NCBI GenBank assembly: GCA_963798855.1
Contig: CAWCUU010000001.1
Location: 1 to 64,000 of the forward strand
Direction of reading: 5' to 3'
Source of the DNA: CAWCUU01 sp963798855
Lineage (GTDB): Bacteria; Gemmatimonadota; Gemmatimonadetes; Longimicrobiales; RSA9
DNA: 64,000 nucleotides
In this document: positions 39,605 through 49,125 of the stretch, in pieces
Position numbering within the stretch: position 1 is the first letter of the stretch
Layout of the letters: every line of letters starts with the position of its first letter
Notes under the pieces: model-generated
Seen by the model: the letters and a program-made list of their open reading frames with translations, nothing else
What the model was told of the DNA's origin: nothing
The model's database searches: none
Program-made: the position numbers and the translations under genes

Positions 39605-40451
39605 CCTTCTGCCCAGGCGACGGAGGGCGGTGCCCACCTCCTCCCAGGCGGCGCTCAAGGCGTCGTGAACGAGTGCGGCCGTCATCGCGACCAGGAAGAC
39701 CGGAATCGTGACAATGTAGCGTTTCCAGAGCCGTCTGGGCTCCGTGATGAGCCGAAACGCCCATTCGAAGCCGGAGCGTTGAATCCAGGCCGGAGCCTGC
39801 GGCTTCAGGCCCGCGTGGAAGTCGAAGGCCGCGCCCACGCCGATCAGCACGGGCGCGTTCAGACGAGCGCGGTGCTCCGCCATCGCAGCGCTCCTGCTTT
39901 GGGGTGCTGAGCCCCACCCAGACGATGTCCGGCTGCGCGGCGTTGATCGTCGCGATCACCAGCTCGTCCTCAACGCTCGTGAGCGGGCGAAACGGAGGGG
40001 ACCAGTGGCCGGCGACCTGCAGCCCGGGAAAGCGCTCCTTCAGGCGGGTCGACAGGAGTCCCGGGACCGCGGGCGCTCCGCCGTAGAAGAAGTGGCGGCA
40101 CCCGCGATCGCTCAGGCGGCCACAGCATTCGAGCATCAGGTCCGGACCATAGACGCGACGGACATCGGAATGCCCCTTCAGGTGGCTCACCCAAACGAGC
40201 GGCATCCCGTCCGGGGTCACCAGGTCCGCGCTCTGATGGATCCACCGCAACTCCGGATCGCCGAGGCACTCGACGACGCCGTGGACGTCGCGGACGCAGA
40301 CGAAGCGGGTCTCGCGCCGACGTATCCACCCACCGATCAGCTCGATGGCTACGTCCATGTCGATCGCGCTGACCCCGACGCCGAGGACGTCCACACGGTC
40401 GGGGGGCTCGAACTCCGTTTCAACGCTGGTTTCGCTCATCTCGGTATCCAT
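39605..40451 (-). CDS. WecG/TagA/CpsF-type glycosyltransferase, in frame with the PqqD domain
   Basis: ATG 40451 starts a GT26 glycosyltransferase that adds the second sugar to an undecaprenyl-linked intermediate. Motifs are VDVLGVGVSAIDMDVAIELI, LVTPDGMPLVWVSHLKG, VYGPDLMLECC, FFYGGAPAVPGLLSTRL and DIVWVGLSTPKQERW, the last joined by one indel near 39880 to LIGVGAAFDFHAGLK, WIQRSGFEWAFRLITEPRRL. A hydrophobic tail (TIPVFLVAMTAALVHDALSA) leads straight into the PqqD domain. The gene follows the initiating sugar-1-phosphate transferase by 23 bases, which is a normal order for repeat-unit assembly. Confidence 0.88.
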
Positions 40452-40474
40452 TGACGGTTGTGCGCGCGCTGGGC

Positions 40475-42083
40475 TCAGCACGCACCCGTGCCGCGTACGA
40501 CGGCCGGTAATGTCCGCAGCAGGATTCGGAAGTCCAGCCACAAAGACCACTCGTCTATGTAGCGCAAGTCCATTTCAATCCACCGGTCGAACGGCAGCTC
40601 GCTCCGGCCACTGACCTGCCACAATCCGGTGAGGCCCGGTGTCACGCTGAATCGGCGCAGCAGCCACCCTTCCGCGAAGCGGTGAACGTCGCGCATGGGC
40701 AGCGGCCGTGGGCCGACCAGAGACATGTCGCCTCGAGCGACGTTCAGGAGCTGAGGCAGCTCGTCGATGGATGTGCGTCGCAGGATGCGGCCGATCCCCG
40801 TCATACGAGGGTCGTCGCGCAGCTTGAAGACGGGGCCGGCCGCCTCGTTCAGGTGCTCCATCTCCTCCTGGCGCAGCTCGGCGTCGGCGACCATCGTGCG
40901 GAACTTGTAAATGCGGAACCGGCGCCTGCCGAGGCCGTAGCGCTCCTGCGCGAAGAGCACCGGCCCCGGGCTGGTCGCCTTGATCACGAGCGCCACCGCG
41001 ACCATGAGCGGAGCCAGCACCAGCAGCAACCCGCAGGAGCCCGCGATATCGAGCAGCCTCTTTATCACCAGCCGGTGATCGTCGGGGCCGACGCGGAGCG
41101 CCATCCCAGGCACGCCCCCGCCGGCCTCGTAAGCCGGAATGCGCCACGGCGGACTCGAACAGATCGTTGGGCAGACGGACGCCGACGCCCAGCCGCTCGC
41201 AGACTCTCACGACCTCCTGCGCGCGGGCGTAGCACGACTTGATCGGCAGTGCAATGTACACCTCGTCCACCACGGCCGACACCAGAAGCGACTCCAGATC
41301 GTTTAGTCCGCCCACCAATCGCGGCTGCAGCTCCGGCAGCACCGTGTCATCGGCCGAGTCCACGAAGCCGAGGACCATGTTCACGCCGCCGGCGCTCTCG
41401 ATCAGCCGGCGATAGAGGCCCATTGCACGCGGACCACTTCCCACGATCAACAGCCGGCGCACCGGATCCGTTGCCGCGGCCGGCGCGAGCAGGCTCGCCA
41501 GTCGCCTCACGAGCAGCATCGCAATGGTGGCACCCGCCGCGAAGCCGAGCGGCGCGGCGGGTGCCCAGAGCGGCCGGATCAGCGGCAGCACGAAGACGCT
41601 GGCGAGCAATGTCGTCAGCACCAGCCTCCCCACTTCCGCACGGGGCGTTCGCAATGAATCCGGGCGATACAGCCCGAGTGCGCTGCAGAGGAGTGGCCAG
41701 GTGAGCACGAAGCTGGTCAGCACGACCATTTGCCAGGCCGTCACTTGAACGGGGAAGGCGGCCGGCGTGCTGCGATGCCGCAGCAGGACGACGGCTCCGG
41801 TCGCCAGCAAGGCCACGACCGCGACCGCCGCATCGGTTCCGGGATACCACTCCCCGAGGAGTCGGAGCCGTTTCGGCCTCGACCACAGCCTGGCGGCCAT
41901 CGCGGAACCAGTCGGCTCCGACGCCAGCAAAGGCGCGCCGCCGTGCGGCACCTCACGGCCACGCGAAGGGGGCACGGCGCGGATCCCCCGAGCGTTCGGC
42001 AGCCGGTCCGCTAGGGACGCCGTCGCCGACACGCGCTCGCCCGGGCCAGCAGCCGGAGCCGCGCTGCTCCCGAGCCAACTCAT
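40475..42083 (-). CDS. Polyprenyl-phosphate sugar-1-phosphate transferase (WbaP/EpsE type; frameshifted)
   Basis: The initiating enzyme that places the first sugar phosphate on undecaprenyl phosphate. ATG 42083 overlaps the GAF-like gene stop. Membrane segments (VVALLATGAVVLLRHRS, VVLTSFVLTWPLLCSALGL and two more) precede a Rossmann-like domain (RRLLIVGSGPRAMGLYRRL). A break near 41115 leads to the catalytic core: LVIKRLLDIAGSCGLLLVLA, FRIYKFRTMVADAE, RTSIDELPQLLNVARGDMSL, VGPRPLPMRDV and SVTPGLTGLWQVSGR, where the Asp-Glu pair is catalytic. About 535 residues, typical of the family. Confidence 0.9.
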
Positions 42084-42919
42084 TGGACTTTCCCGGCCAT
42101 TGGCGCCAGGAGTCGCCGATACTCGAGGCGGTCGAGTGCCATGGCCGCCTGACCCGTGATGTTGCGCAAGATGAACCAGTCGTCGCCCGTGAAGAGACGG
42201 TCCTGACGGCGCTCCGCGACCAGCAGCAGCGCATCCTCACCTAGAGCGCTCAGGGCCAGCGAGGCCGCGTCCAGCTCTACGAAAACAGGCCAGAGCGCAG
42301 CCAGCAGCCCCGTTCGGGCGCTCTTGCATTCGGAGCGCAGCAGCTGAAGCGGAAGAGCCGCCTCCAGCAAAGACAACGGGAGCGGCCGCAGCGGAGCCTC
42401 GACGCTTCCCGTCCCCATCGGTTGGAGACTGTCGGCAGCCGCTCCCACTCCCCGCGTATAGACCAACGCCGAGTGCGCGTTCATCATCTCCGCGACTCGC
42501 TCCGCGAACGTCATCAACAGCTCCTCACGAGTGCTGCTGCGGCTGAGCTGCTCGACGAGGAGCATCCAGGTGGCGGCTCGACGGAGCCGATCCAGCTCGC
42601 GTTGACGTCGCTCCGCGTGAAGCGCGGCTCCCGCAAACGCCCCCTCGTAACGCTCTCGGGCTCCGGTGACGGAGAGGGTTCGAACAGCCGTCGCGACCAT
42701 CTCCAGGGCAGTACCATCGCCGAGCTCCACCACCACCAATGCCTCGTCCGGCACTTCCGTCGGGTTCAGCTCTTCGACCACGAACGCCGCCTGACCCACG
42801 TCGCTGCCGTCGCCGGCGTCGACCCGACGCAAGCGGATCCGCTGAGGCTGATGGTCCCAGTCGGCCTGCACATGAATCACGGACACACGCGAATCGGAGC
42901 GCCGTCGTTGGGCAGGCAT
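42080..42919 (-). CDS. GAF-like domain protein, first gene of the operon
   Basis: 279 residues, no membrane segment or signal peptide. The region from about residue 115 (ATWMLLVEQLSRSSTREELL) to the end (GDDWFILRNITGQAAMALDR) has the length and terminal helix of a GAF sensory domain, but no ligand motif is fixed. The N-terminal 100 residues contain EALVVVELGDGTALEMV and are not assigned. It is the first gene after the sigma-54-like promoter and overlaps the sugar transferase by 4 bases. It might tune the operon or an enzyme in response to a small molecule. The family call is weak. Confidence 0.6.
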   Translation of the reverse strand: MPAQRRRSDSRVSVIHVQADWDHQPQRIRLRRVDAGDGSDVGQAAFVVEELNPTEVPDEALVVVELGDGTALEMVATAVRTLSVTGARERYEGAFAGAALHAERRQRELDRLRRAATWMLLVEQLSRSSTREELLMTFAERVAEMMNAHSALVYTRGVGAAADSLQPMGTGSVEAPLRPLPLSLLEAALPLQLLRSECKSARTGLLAALWPVFVELDAASLALSALGEDALLLVAERRQDRLFTGDDWFILRNITGQAAMALDRLEYRRLLAPMAGKVQ

Positions 42920-42993
42920 GGTTTAGCCCGATTATGGAGGGGGCACGAGAGCCTTGGCCGGACAGGTCCGCCCGCAAGGCGGCTTGCTCCAGG

Positions 42994-43009
42994 GGCACCC
43001 TCCGTGCCA
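42994..43009 (-). promoter_or_regulatory. Sigma-54 (-24/-12) promoter candidate
   Basis: Minus strand reads TGGCACGGAGGGTGCC. This keeps the TGGCACG -24 box in full and the required GG-N10-GC spacing, with GTGC in place of TTGC at -12. Transcription would start near 42983, about 64 bases before the GAF-like start codon. The sequence also has a small internal inverted repeat (GGCAC/GTGCC), so chance is not excluded. The neighbouring NtrC-type activator gene supports the call. Confidence 0.6.
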
Positions 43010-43332
43010 CGAATGGCGACTTTACTATCTCATTGCAGCTGTAGACTTTAGGAGAATGGCTCGGCACGCGTTCGCCTCCCGTGTTACGCTTCCGGAATGT
43101 CGAGCTCCGACTGTGTGGCGGATTCGGAATGGGGGGTGGCTCGGTTCTTGCTAGCCGGCGCCGCTCCCGCGAGCTAGGCCCCGAATGGGTCGGTGCGGAT
43201 AGAAGATGGAAATGGGGCGTCACCCAATCGTCCCTTGCGCGTCACGTCTCCCGTGGCGGGTCGCGGCAGCAGAGGCGGGCTGATGCGCGGACCCGGCTAT
43301 CACCGGCAGGAAAGGAGGAGGTTCCGGGAGTT

Positions 43333-43370
43333 GAGCCCGGCTGGGGCAGCGAGACCGATTCGCCGGGCTC
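43333..43370 (-). terminator. Hairpin after the histidine kinase gene
   Basis: GAGCCCGGC (43333-43341) and GCCGGGCTC (43362-43370) form a 9-base perfect stem with a 20-base loop, 23 bases beyond the kinase stop. No T-run follows. It may end the regulator-kinase transcript before the sigma-54 promoter. The remainder of 42920-43392 shows no gene; a 10-base direct repeat CTGTGGCTAA (43370 and 43387) lies beside it. Confidence 0.4.
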
Positions 43371-43392
43371 TGTGGCTAAAGCGACGCTGTGG

Positions 43393-44418
43393 CTAAGGCG
43401 ATTGGATTTCTGCGGGAACGATCAGCAGGAAGCTGGTCCCGTCGCGACCTGTCTGCTCCACCTGGAGATCACCTCCCGTCTGCTCCAGAAGTGCACGAGA
43501 GAGCTGCAGCGCGAGTCCCATTCCATGGGTCCCGTTCTCCACGTCGTCCTTCGACAAACCCGGACCGCGGTCCTGGACCCGTATATGGATGTAGCCATCT
43601 ACTCTGGAGGCGCTGACCCGGATATAGCCGGGATTCGCGTAACGGATGGCATTGTCCAGCAGAACCGAGAGGGCCTGCCTTAACACGAGAAAGTCGATCC
43701 GGAAGAGGATGCCCCTGATCTCGTCCAGCTCGACCAGAAGTCGCATCCCGCGTGCGGAAGCCTCCGAGGAGAAGGCTCCGATCTCCTCCTTCAGCTGCGT
43801 CACGAGATCGACGGCCACACGATTGAGATGGTTCGCGGGATCTGTGTCCTCGCTGTAGCGCACGATCGAGAGCACGCTATCGGCCACGCGCAGGTGTCTG
43901 CGCAGCCGGTCACGCAGATGCTCGAGCGCCTCTCGCTCGGGCATCACGCCATCGGAAACGCAGCGAGTCACGTACTCGAATCCCTGCAGGGCGCTCATGA
44001 TGGGGGCTCTCACGTCATGGGCGAAGAGCGTGACGAGTAGCCGCGCGAGTTCATCGGAGCGGCGGGAGTGCGTCTGGTGCTCGTGCAATCGGTAGCGCTG
44101 GCGGTGCAGGAAGAGGGCGCCGGTTGTGGCGCCGATCAGGGTCAGCGTTCCCAGAATCCGGTTCGGCAGCCAGACCGAAGCCGCGAGCAGGGGCGGCCGG
44201 GACAGGACCAATGTCACGAGATAGGCGAAAATGGCGAAGCCGGAGGTAATCCAAATGTCGGACTCGTCACGACCCAGAGAGCTCAGCATGATCGGTACGA
44301 TGAGAAGGAGTCCGAGCAGGACGCCCGGTCGTGTCCACCAGTCGGCCACCGAAACCAGCACTATGGCGGCGACGTTGAATCGGAGGAGATTGGTTTGCGA
44401 GACGCGGGCTGGGGACAT
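43393..44418 (-). CDS. Membrane sensor histidine kinase
   Basis: 341 residues with four or five membrane helices at the N-terminus (LLGLLLIVPIMLSSL, FAIFAYLVTLVLSRPPLL, LGTLTLIGATTGALFL), then a dimerisation/phosphoacceptor segment LVTLFAHDVRAPIMSALQGF with the phosphorylatable His, N-box LSVLLDNAIRYANPGYI, G1 VQDRGPGLSKDDV and G2 THGMGLALQLSRALLEQTGG. No extracellular sensing domain is present, so the signal probably comes through the membrane or a partner. It starts 11 bases after the regulator stop, and the pair forms a two-component system. Confidence 0.9.
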   Translation of the reverse strand: MSPARVSQTNLLRFNVAAIVLVSVADWWTRPGVLLGLLLIVPIMLSSLGRDESDIWITSGFAIFAYLVTLVLSRPPLLAASVWLPNRILGTLTLIGATTGALFLHRQRYRLHEHQTHSRRSDELARLLVTLFAHDVRAPIMSALQGFEYVTRCVSDGVMPEREALEHLRDRLRRHLRVADSVLSIVRYSEDTDPANHLNRVAVDLVTQLKEEIGAFSSEASARGMRLLVELDEIRGILFRIDFLVLRQALSVLLDNAIRYANPGYIRVSASRVDGYIHIRVQDRGPGLSKDDVENGTHGMGLALQLSRALLEQTGGDLQVEQTGRDGTSFLLIVPAEIQSP

Positions 44419-44429
44419 GGACGTCTCGG

Positions 44430-45761
44430 CTACTGCAACCGGTGGCGCTTTCGCTTGGCCCAGAGCGCTTTGCGAGAGATCCCGAGCTTTTCGGCGAGGG
44501 ACGCGAGATCGTGGTTCTTATCGGAACTGAGCATCGCTGCGAGATAGCGCCTCTCCACCTCCTCCAGGGGCAGGCCGCGCTCCAGTCTGACCCAGCGGTC
44601 GTGACCCTCGTCGGCTGCACCCGTGGGGGGAACAGGGATCCGGAGCGGCCCGGATTCATGGAAGATGAGGGCCCGCTCGATGGCGTTCTTCAGCTCGCGC
44701 ACGTTACCGGGCCAGGGTGCGCTCTGCAGAGACTGCATGCACTCGGAGGTGATGGGCGGAGGCGCGATGCCGCGCCGGCTGCAGAATTGCTGAACGAACT
44801 CGGTCACGAGCGCGGGGATCGTGGCGGGCATGTCGCGCAGCGACGGCATACGAATAGAGGCGACGTCCAGGCGGTAGAGCAGGTCCGCACGGAACTTCCG
44901 CAGCTCCGTCATCTGCGCGAGGTCCTCGTTGGTGGCTGCGATCACGCGCGCCTCGACGATGCCGACGTCAATGCCGCCGAGCCGTCGCACCTCCTGATTC
45001 TCGAGAAACAGCAGCAGCTTCGCCTGGAGCTCGATCGGCATGGCGCCGATCTCGTCCAGCAGGATCGTTCCGTTGTTCGCCGCTTCGAGAAGCCCACTCT
45101 TGTTCGACTTCGCATCCGTGAACGCGCCCTGCTGATAGCCGAAGAGCTCCGATTCCAGCAGATTCGCCGGAAGCGCCGCACAGTTTACCTGCACGAAGCG
45201 GCCGCGACTTCCCGACAGATCGTGGATCAGCTTCGCGAGCAGGCTCTTACCGGTCCCGGACTCTCCGGTGATGAGGACACGCGCACCCGGTACGCGAGCG
45301 ACGTAACGAGCGAACGTGCGCACCGCATCCAGGAGCGGGTCCGCGCCGATCAGGGGACCGAGGCTGGCGGGACCCCCGAGAAGATCCGGCAGCGGGCGCT
45401 TCGATTCCGCCCCGAGCTTCTCCAGAAGCCTGGTGAGCGCATCGATATCGACGGGCTTCTGGAGGAAATCGGCCGCACCCGCGCGGATGCCATCGACCGC
45501 CAGCTCGATACTCGCGTGCGCGGTCAGGAGCACGATCGGCAGCTCCGGCCGCATCGCGTGGGCTCTGCGCGTGAGCTCCACGCCGTCGACGCGCGGCATG
45601 ACGAGGTCGCTCACGACCGCGTCCCACTGCAAGGTTCGAATTCTCTCCAGCGCATCTTCGGGAGAGGCGGCGACGTGAACCCGGATGGCGGTGCGTCGCT
45701 CCAGGTCCGCCTTGATCACCCGTGTGGTGGCGGGATCATCGTCGACGAGCAGAATCTTCAT
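44430..45761 (-). CDS. NtrC-family sigma-54-dependent response regulator
   Basis: 443 residues in order: receiver domain with acidic pocket (ILLVDDDPATTRV) and phosphorylatable Asp in DAVVSDLVMPRVDG; AAA+ domain with Walker A VLITGESGTGKSLLAKLIHD, Walker B NGTILLDEIGAMPIELQAK and the sigma-54 loop GAFTDA in place of GAFTGA; Fis-type helix-turn-helix at the end (LASLAEKLGISRKALWAKRK). It probably drives the -24/-12 promoter ahead of 42919. The GAFTDA form is seen in other activators, so function may be kept. Upstream, 45762-46051 is the divergent promoter region with no gene seen. Confidence 0.95.
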   Translation of the reverse strand: MKILLVDDDPATTRVIKADLERRTAIRVHVAASPEDALERIRTLQWDAVVSDLVMPRVDGVELTRRAHAMRPELPIVLLTAHASIELAVDGIRAGAADFLQKPVDIDALTRLLEKLGAESKRPLPDLLGGPASLGPLIGADPLLDAVRTFARYVARVPGARVLITGESGTGKSLLAKLIHDLSGSRGRFVQVNCAALPANLLESELFGYQQGAFTDAKSNKSGLLEAANNGTILLDEIGAMPIELQAKLLLFLENQEVRRLGGIDVGIVEARVIAATNEDLAQMTELRKFRADLLYRLDVASIRMPSLRDMPATIPALVTEFVQQFCSRRGIAPPPITSECMQSLQSAPWPGNVRELKNAIERALIFHESGPLRIPVPPTGAADEGHDRWVRLERGLPLEEVERRYLAAMLSSDKNHDLASLAEKLGISRKALWAKRKRHRLQ

Positions 45762-46051
45762 CGATCCGGCACCAAGAATTCCGGAGGAGGCCGCGGGTCA
45801 GAGCGACGCACATCGAGGAAAGCCAAAGTATTAGATTTCGCCTCCCCGGGTCAACCGTCTGGGCGCGCGGCATCCATCTGGGCCACCGCCAATGCTGTCG
45901 AGTCGCGTCGACTGGACCGAATCGGGAGCTTCCCTTCCGTGTCAGCAGAGCGCGGGATAGATTCTGCGCGATGGGTCCCCGCCAGTGAAGCCCGGGGGCA
46001 TGTGCGTGCCCACCGGACTCAGGCAGTCCTCATCACCCCGGAGAAGGTTTC

Positions 46052-47161
46052 ATGATGCTCGAGCCGCGGGCGGAGGCGCCTAATCGGGGGCCCGGCCGAA
46101 GGATGCTGGGTTCATTCCTCGTAACGGTGCTGATCTGTTCCGGGTGCAGCAGTGAAGGATCGTCGGCGGCTGCGGTGGATCAACAGCAGCGGCCGGCAGC
46201 GACGGCCGAGGTCCCATCGGTTCTCGCCACGATCGGCGACCAATCCATCACGCTGCGCGAAGTCCGGGTCGCGGTTGGTGGCGATCTGGACCGGCTCGAC
46301 GCCGAGTACGCACGCGCGCGTCACAGACTCATCGAGACCACGCTCCGGCAGATCCTGCGCGACACGCTGTTCGACGCAGAGGCGCGAAAGCAGGGAAAGA
46401 GCGTGGACGAGCTGATCCGGGCGGAGGCCGGTGGCGCGCTCGAGCCCTCGGACGCCGAGATCTCCAGCTGGTACGATGAGAATCAGGACCGGGTCGGCGG
46501 TCGCAGTCTCGATCAGGTCCACGGCGCCATTGCGGAGTTCCTGCGCAAGCAGCGGCAGGAGCTCGCAATGCAGAAGCTCGAGCAGCGGTTGGAGCGCGAG
46601 CACAATGTGACGGTGAATCTGGGGCCGTACCGGATCGACTTCGACAACGCGGATGCTCCGTCACGCGGACCGGCCGAGGCTCGAGTCACGCTGGTGGAGT
46701 TCTCCGATTTCCAGTGTCCGTTCTGCGGTCGATTCTTTTCCACGCTGGCACGGGTCGAGAAGAACTTCGGCGATACCGTTCGGGTCGTGTACCGGCAGTT
46801 CCCGCTCAGCAGCATTCATCCCAATGCGCAGAAGGCGGCCGAAGCCTCTCTGTGCGCGAAGGAGCAAGGGAAGTTCTGGCAGATGCACGACCTGATGTTC
46901 CAGGATCAGGCTCACTTGGGGATCGTGGATCTCAAGGAGAAGGCCGGGCGGCTCGGGCTGAATCAGCGGCGGTTCGACGAGTGCCTCGATTCTGGCCGGT
47001 ATGCAGAATGGATCGAGAAGGACCTGCAGGAGGGGCAGCGTGCCGGCGTGACCGGAACGCCGGCGCTCTTCATCAACGGCATCCCACTCCGGCCCGGCGC
47101 GCTCCCTTACGAGGCTGTCGCTGACGCGATCCACGAGGAGCTGCAGCGCGGAATACGGTAA
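46052..47161 (+). CDS. DsbA-like thioredoxin-fold lipoprotein with SurA-like N-terminal region
   Basis: 369 residues. GGAGAAGG lies just before ATG 46052. The N-terminus is a lipoprotein signal with Cys32 (LVTVLICSGC). A SurA/PpiC-type helical region (VPSVLATIGDQSITLREVR, RHRLIETTLRQILRDTLFDA) is followed by a DsbA-type thioredoxin domain with active site DFQCPFCGRFFS and cis-Pro loop AGVTGTPALFINGIPL. Inferred role: periplasmic thiol oxidation or disulfide exchange, perhaps with chaperone function. It is transcribed away from the two-component genes and 25 bases before the ABC transporter. Confidence 0.88.
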   Translation: MMLEPRAEAPNRGPGRRMLGSFLVTVLICSGCSSEGSSAAAVDQQQRPAATAEVPSVLATIGDQSITLREVRVAVGGDLDRLDAEYARARHRLIETTLRQILRDTLFDAEARKQGKSVDELIRAEAGGALEPSDAEISSWYDENQDRVGGRSLDQVHGAIAEFLRKQRQELAMQKLEQRLEREHNVTVNLGPYRIDFDNADAPSRGPAEARVTLVEFSDFQCPFCGRFFSTLARVEKNFGDTVRVVYRQFPLSSIHPNAQKAAEASLCAKEQGKFWQMHDLMFQDQAHLGIVDLKEKAGRLGLNQRRFDECLDSGRYAEWIEKDLQEGQRAGVTGTPALFINGIPLRPGALPYEAVADAIHEELQRGIR

Positions 47162-47186
47162 GGCCGCGGTCGCGGATCCTGCCGCC

Positions 47187-48276
47187 ATGCCGGCCTACTC
47201 GAAGAGCAAAGCTCCGCCCCCCCCGCCGTCCTCGCCCGCGGCCTCGGCAAGCTCTACCGCGTGAAGGTCCGGGAGTCCGGCCTGCGCGGCGCGGCGCGCG
47301 CGCTGATCCGGCCGCGTTACCGCGACGTCCTCGCCGTCGACGACGTCTCCTTCGAGGTGCAGCCAGGCGAGATCGTCGCGTTCCTGGGGCCGAACGGGGC
47401 GGGGAAGACGACCACGCTGAAGATGCTCTCGGGGCTGCTCTTTCCGAGCGCGGGCGAGGCGCGGGTGGCGGGGTTCGAGCCGTGGACCGGCGGGGCGGCG
47501 TTCAAGCGGCGCATCGCGCTCGTGCTGGGCAACAAGCAGCAGCTCGTCTGGGACCTTCCGCCGGAGGAGACGTTCCAGCTCAACCGCGCGATCTACGGGA
47601 TCCGAGGCGGCCGACTACCGGCGGCGGCTCGGCGGAGCTGGTGGAGCTGCTCGAGCTCGCGGACCTGCTCGACCGGCCGGTGCGGCAGCTCTCGCTCGGC
47701 GAGCGGATGCGCTGCGAGCTGGCGGCGTCGCTGCTGCACCAGCCGGACATCCTGTTCCTCGACGAGCCGACGCTGGGGCTCGACGTCGAGGCGCAGGAGG
47801 CGGTGCGCACGTTCCTGTGCGACTACAACCAGCGTCACGGCGCGACGATCCTGCTGACGTCGCACTACATGGCGGACGTGAGCGCGCTCGCGTCGCGCGT
47901 GCTGATCATCAGCCGGGGCCGGCTGCTCTACGACGGCGAGCTGCAGGCGCTGGTCGGGCGGATCACGGACTGGAAGCGGGTCGAGCTGGTGCTCGCGGAG
48001 CCGGTCGAGCGGGAGCGGCTGGAGGCGTTCGGCCGCGTTCGCGAGCTGCGCTTCCCGAACGCGGTGCTCGAGGTGCCTCGCTCCGAGGCGACCCGTCGCA
48101 GCGCCGCGCTGCTGGCCGCGATCGAGGTGGCCGACCTGTCGATCCAGGACCCGCCGATCGAGGAGGTGATCCGCCGCGCGTTCCACGGCGAGGGTGCGGA
48201 CGAGCCCGACGGCGAGGGCGACGATCGGGGCGAGGGCGGCGAGGCGCCGGCCGAGCCGGAAGGCGACGTCGCATGA
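47187..48276 (+). CDS. ABC-2 transporter ATP-binding protein (frameshifted)
   Basis: Walker A VAFLGPNGAGKTTTLKMLSG, signature VRQLSLGERMRCELAASLLH, Walker B ILFLDEPTLGLDVEAQEAV and the H-loop ILLTSHYMADV are all visible. A C-terminal acidic tail ends at 48276. Start ATG 47187; a run of C at about 47217 shifts the frame so that the true N-terminus continues AVLARGLGKLYRVKVRES. Another pair of indels near 47600-47635 breaks the segment before the signature motif. It belongs with the permeases at 48273 and 49706. Confidence 0.88.
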
Positions 48277-49079
48277 GGGAGTGGGCGCGGCGCTACGCGG
48301 CGTACCTGCGCACGGCGTGGCTGGTGGACCTGCAGTACCGGGCGACGATCCTGATCTGGATGCTGTGGGGCGTGATGGAGCCGCTCATCTCGCTCGGGAT
48401 CTGGTGGTCGATCGCGGGCGCGGGCAGCGTGCAGGGCTACGACCGGGCGGGCTTCGCGCGCTACTTCTTCGCCGTCGTCCTGGTCAACCAGCTCACGCTG
48501 ACCTGGGACGCCTACAACATCGACCGCTGGATCCGCGAAGGCGAGATCAACTTCCGGCTGGCGCGCCCGGTCGCGCCGATCCACGAGGCGGTCGCGGACA
48601 ACGTCGCGTACAAGGTGCGCTCGGCGGCGATCGTCTCGGTCGTGTGGGTGGTGACGGCGATCTTCTGGCCGGCGGTGCGCATCCCGTTCGATCCAGGCCG
48701 CTGGGCCCTCGCCGGCCTCGCCGTGATCCTCGCCGCGGGGATCCGCTTCCTGAACGGCTACGCGACCGGCCTGCTCGCGTTCTGGACCACGCGCGCGACG
48801 TCGGTGATGGAGCTGCAGTTCGGCGTCTCGCTCTTCCTGTCCGGCCGCATCGCGCCGCTGTCGCTGCTGCCTCCCACGATCGCGCGCGGCGCCGCGCTGC
48901 TCTGGTTCCCGTACATGCTCGCGTTCCCCGTCGAGGTGCTGACCGGCGACGTCGCCGTCGCCGGCGGCTCGCTCGCGCGAGGCTTCGCGATGCAGCTGCT
49001 CTGGCTCGCGGTCTGGATGGGGGCCTACCACTTCGTGTGGACGCGCGGCGTGCGGAGGTATTCGGCCGTGGGAGGGTGA
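48273..49079 (+). CDS. ABC-2 permease, first of two
   Basis: 268 residues with about six hydrophobic segments (ILIWMLWGVMEPLISLGIWW, FFAVVLVNQLTLTWDAYN, IVSVVWVVTAIFWPAV, LAGLAVILAAGIRFLNGY). EGEINFRLARPVAPIHEAV is typical of the DUF990/ABC-2 permease pair found with a Gly-rich ATPase. ATG 48273 overlaps the ATPase stop (ATGA). The paired second permease is 626 bases downstream, interrupted by a toxin-antitoxin module on the other strand. Confidence 0.85.
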   Translation: MREWARRYAAYLRTAWLVDLQYRATILIWMLWGVMEPLISLGIWWSIAGAGSVQGYDRAGFARYFFAVVLVNQLTLTWDAYNIDRWIREGEINFRLARPVAPIHEAVADNVAYKVRSAAIVSVVWVVTAIFWPAVRIPFDPGRWALAGLAVILAAGIRFLNGYATGLLAFWTTRATSVMELQFGVSLFLSGRIAPLSLLPPTIARGAALLWFPYMLAFPVEVLTGDVAVAGGSLARGFAMQLLWLAVWMGAYHFVWTRGVRRYSAVGG

Positions 49080-49125
49080 AATTCGAATTCTCGAGCGTGA
49101 AGAGTGAGGGAAGATGGGTCCGCTC

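Noticed and set aside
43370..43396. Direct repeat CTGTGGCTAA as an enhancer pair for the NtrC-type regulator
   Set aside because: The copies overlap the kinase stop codon, are not palindromic and occur only here; kept as a note only.
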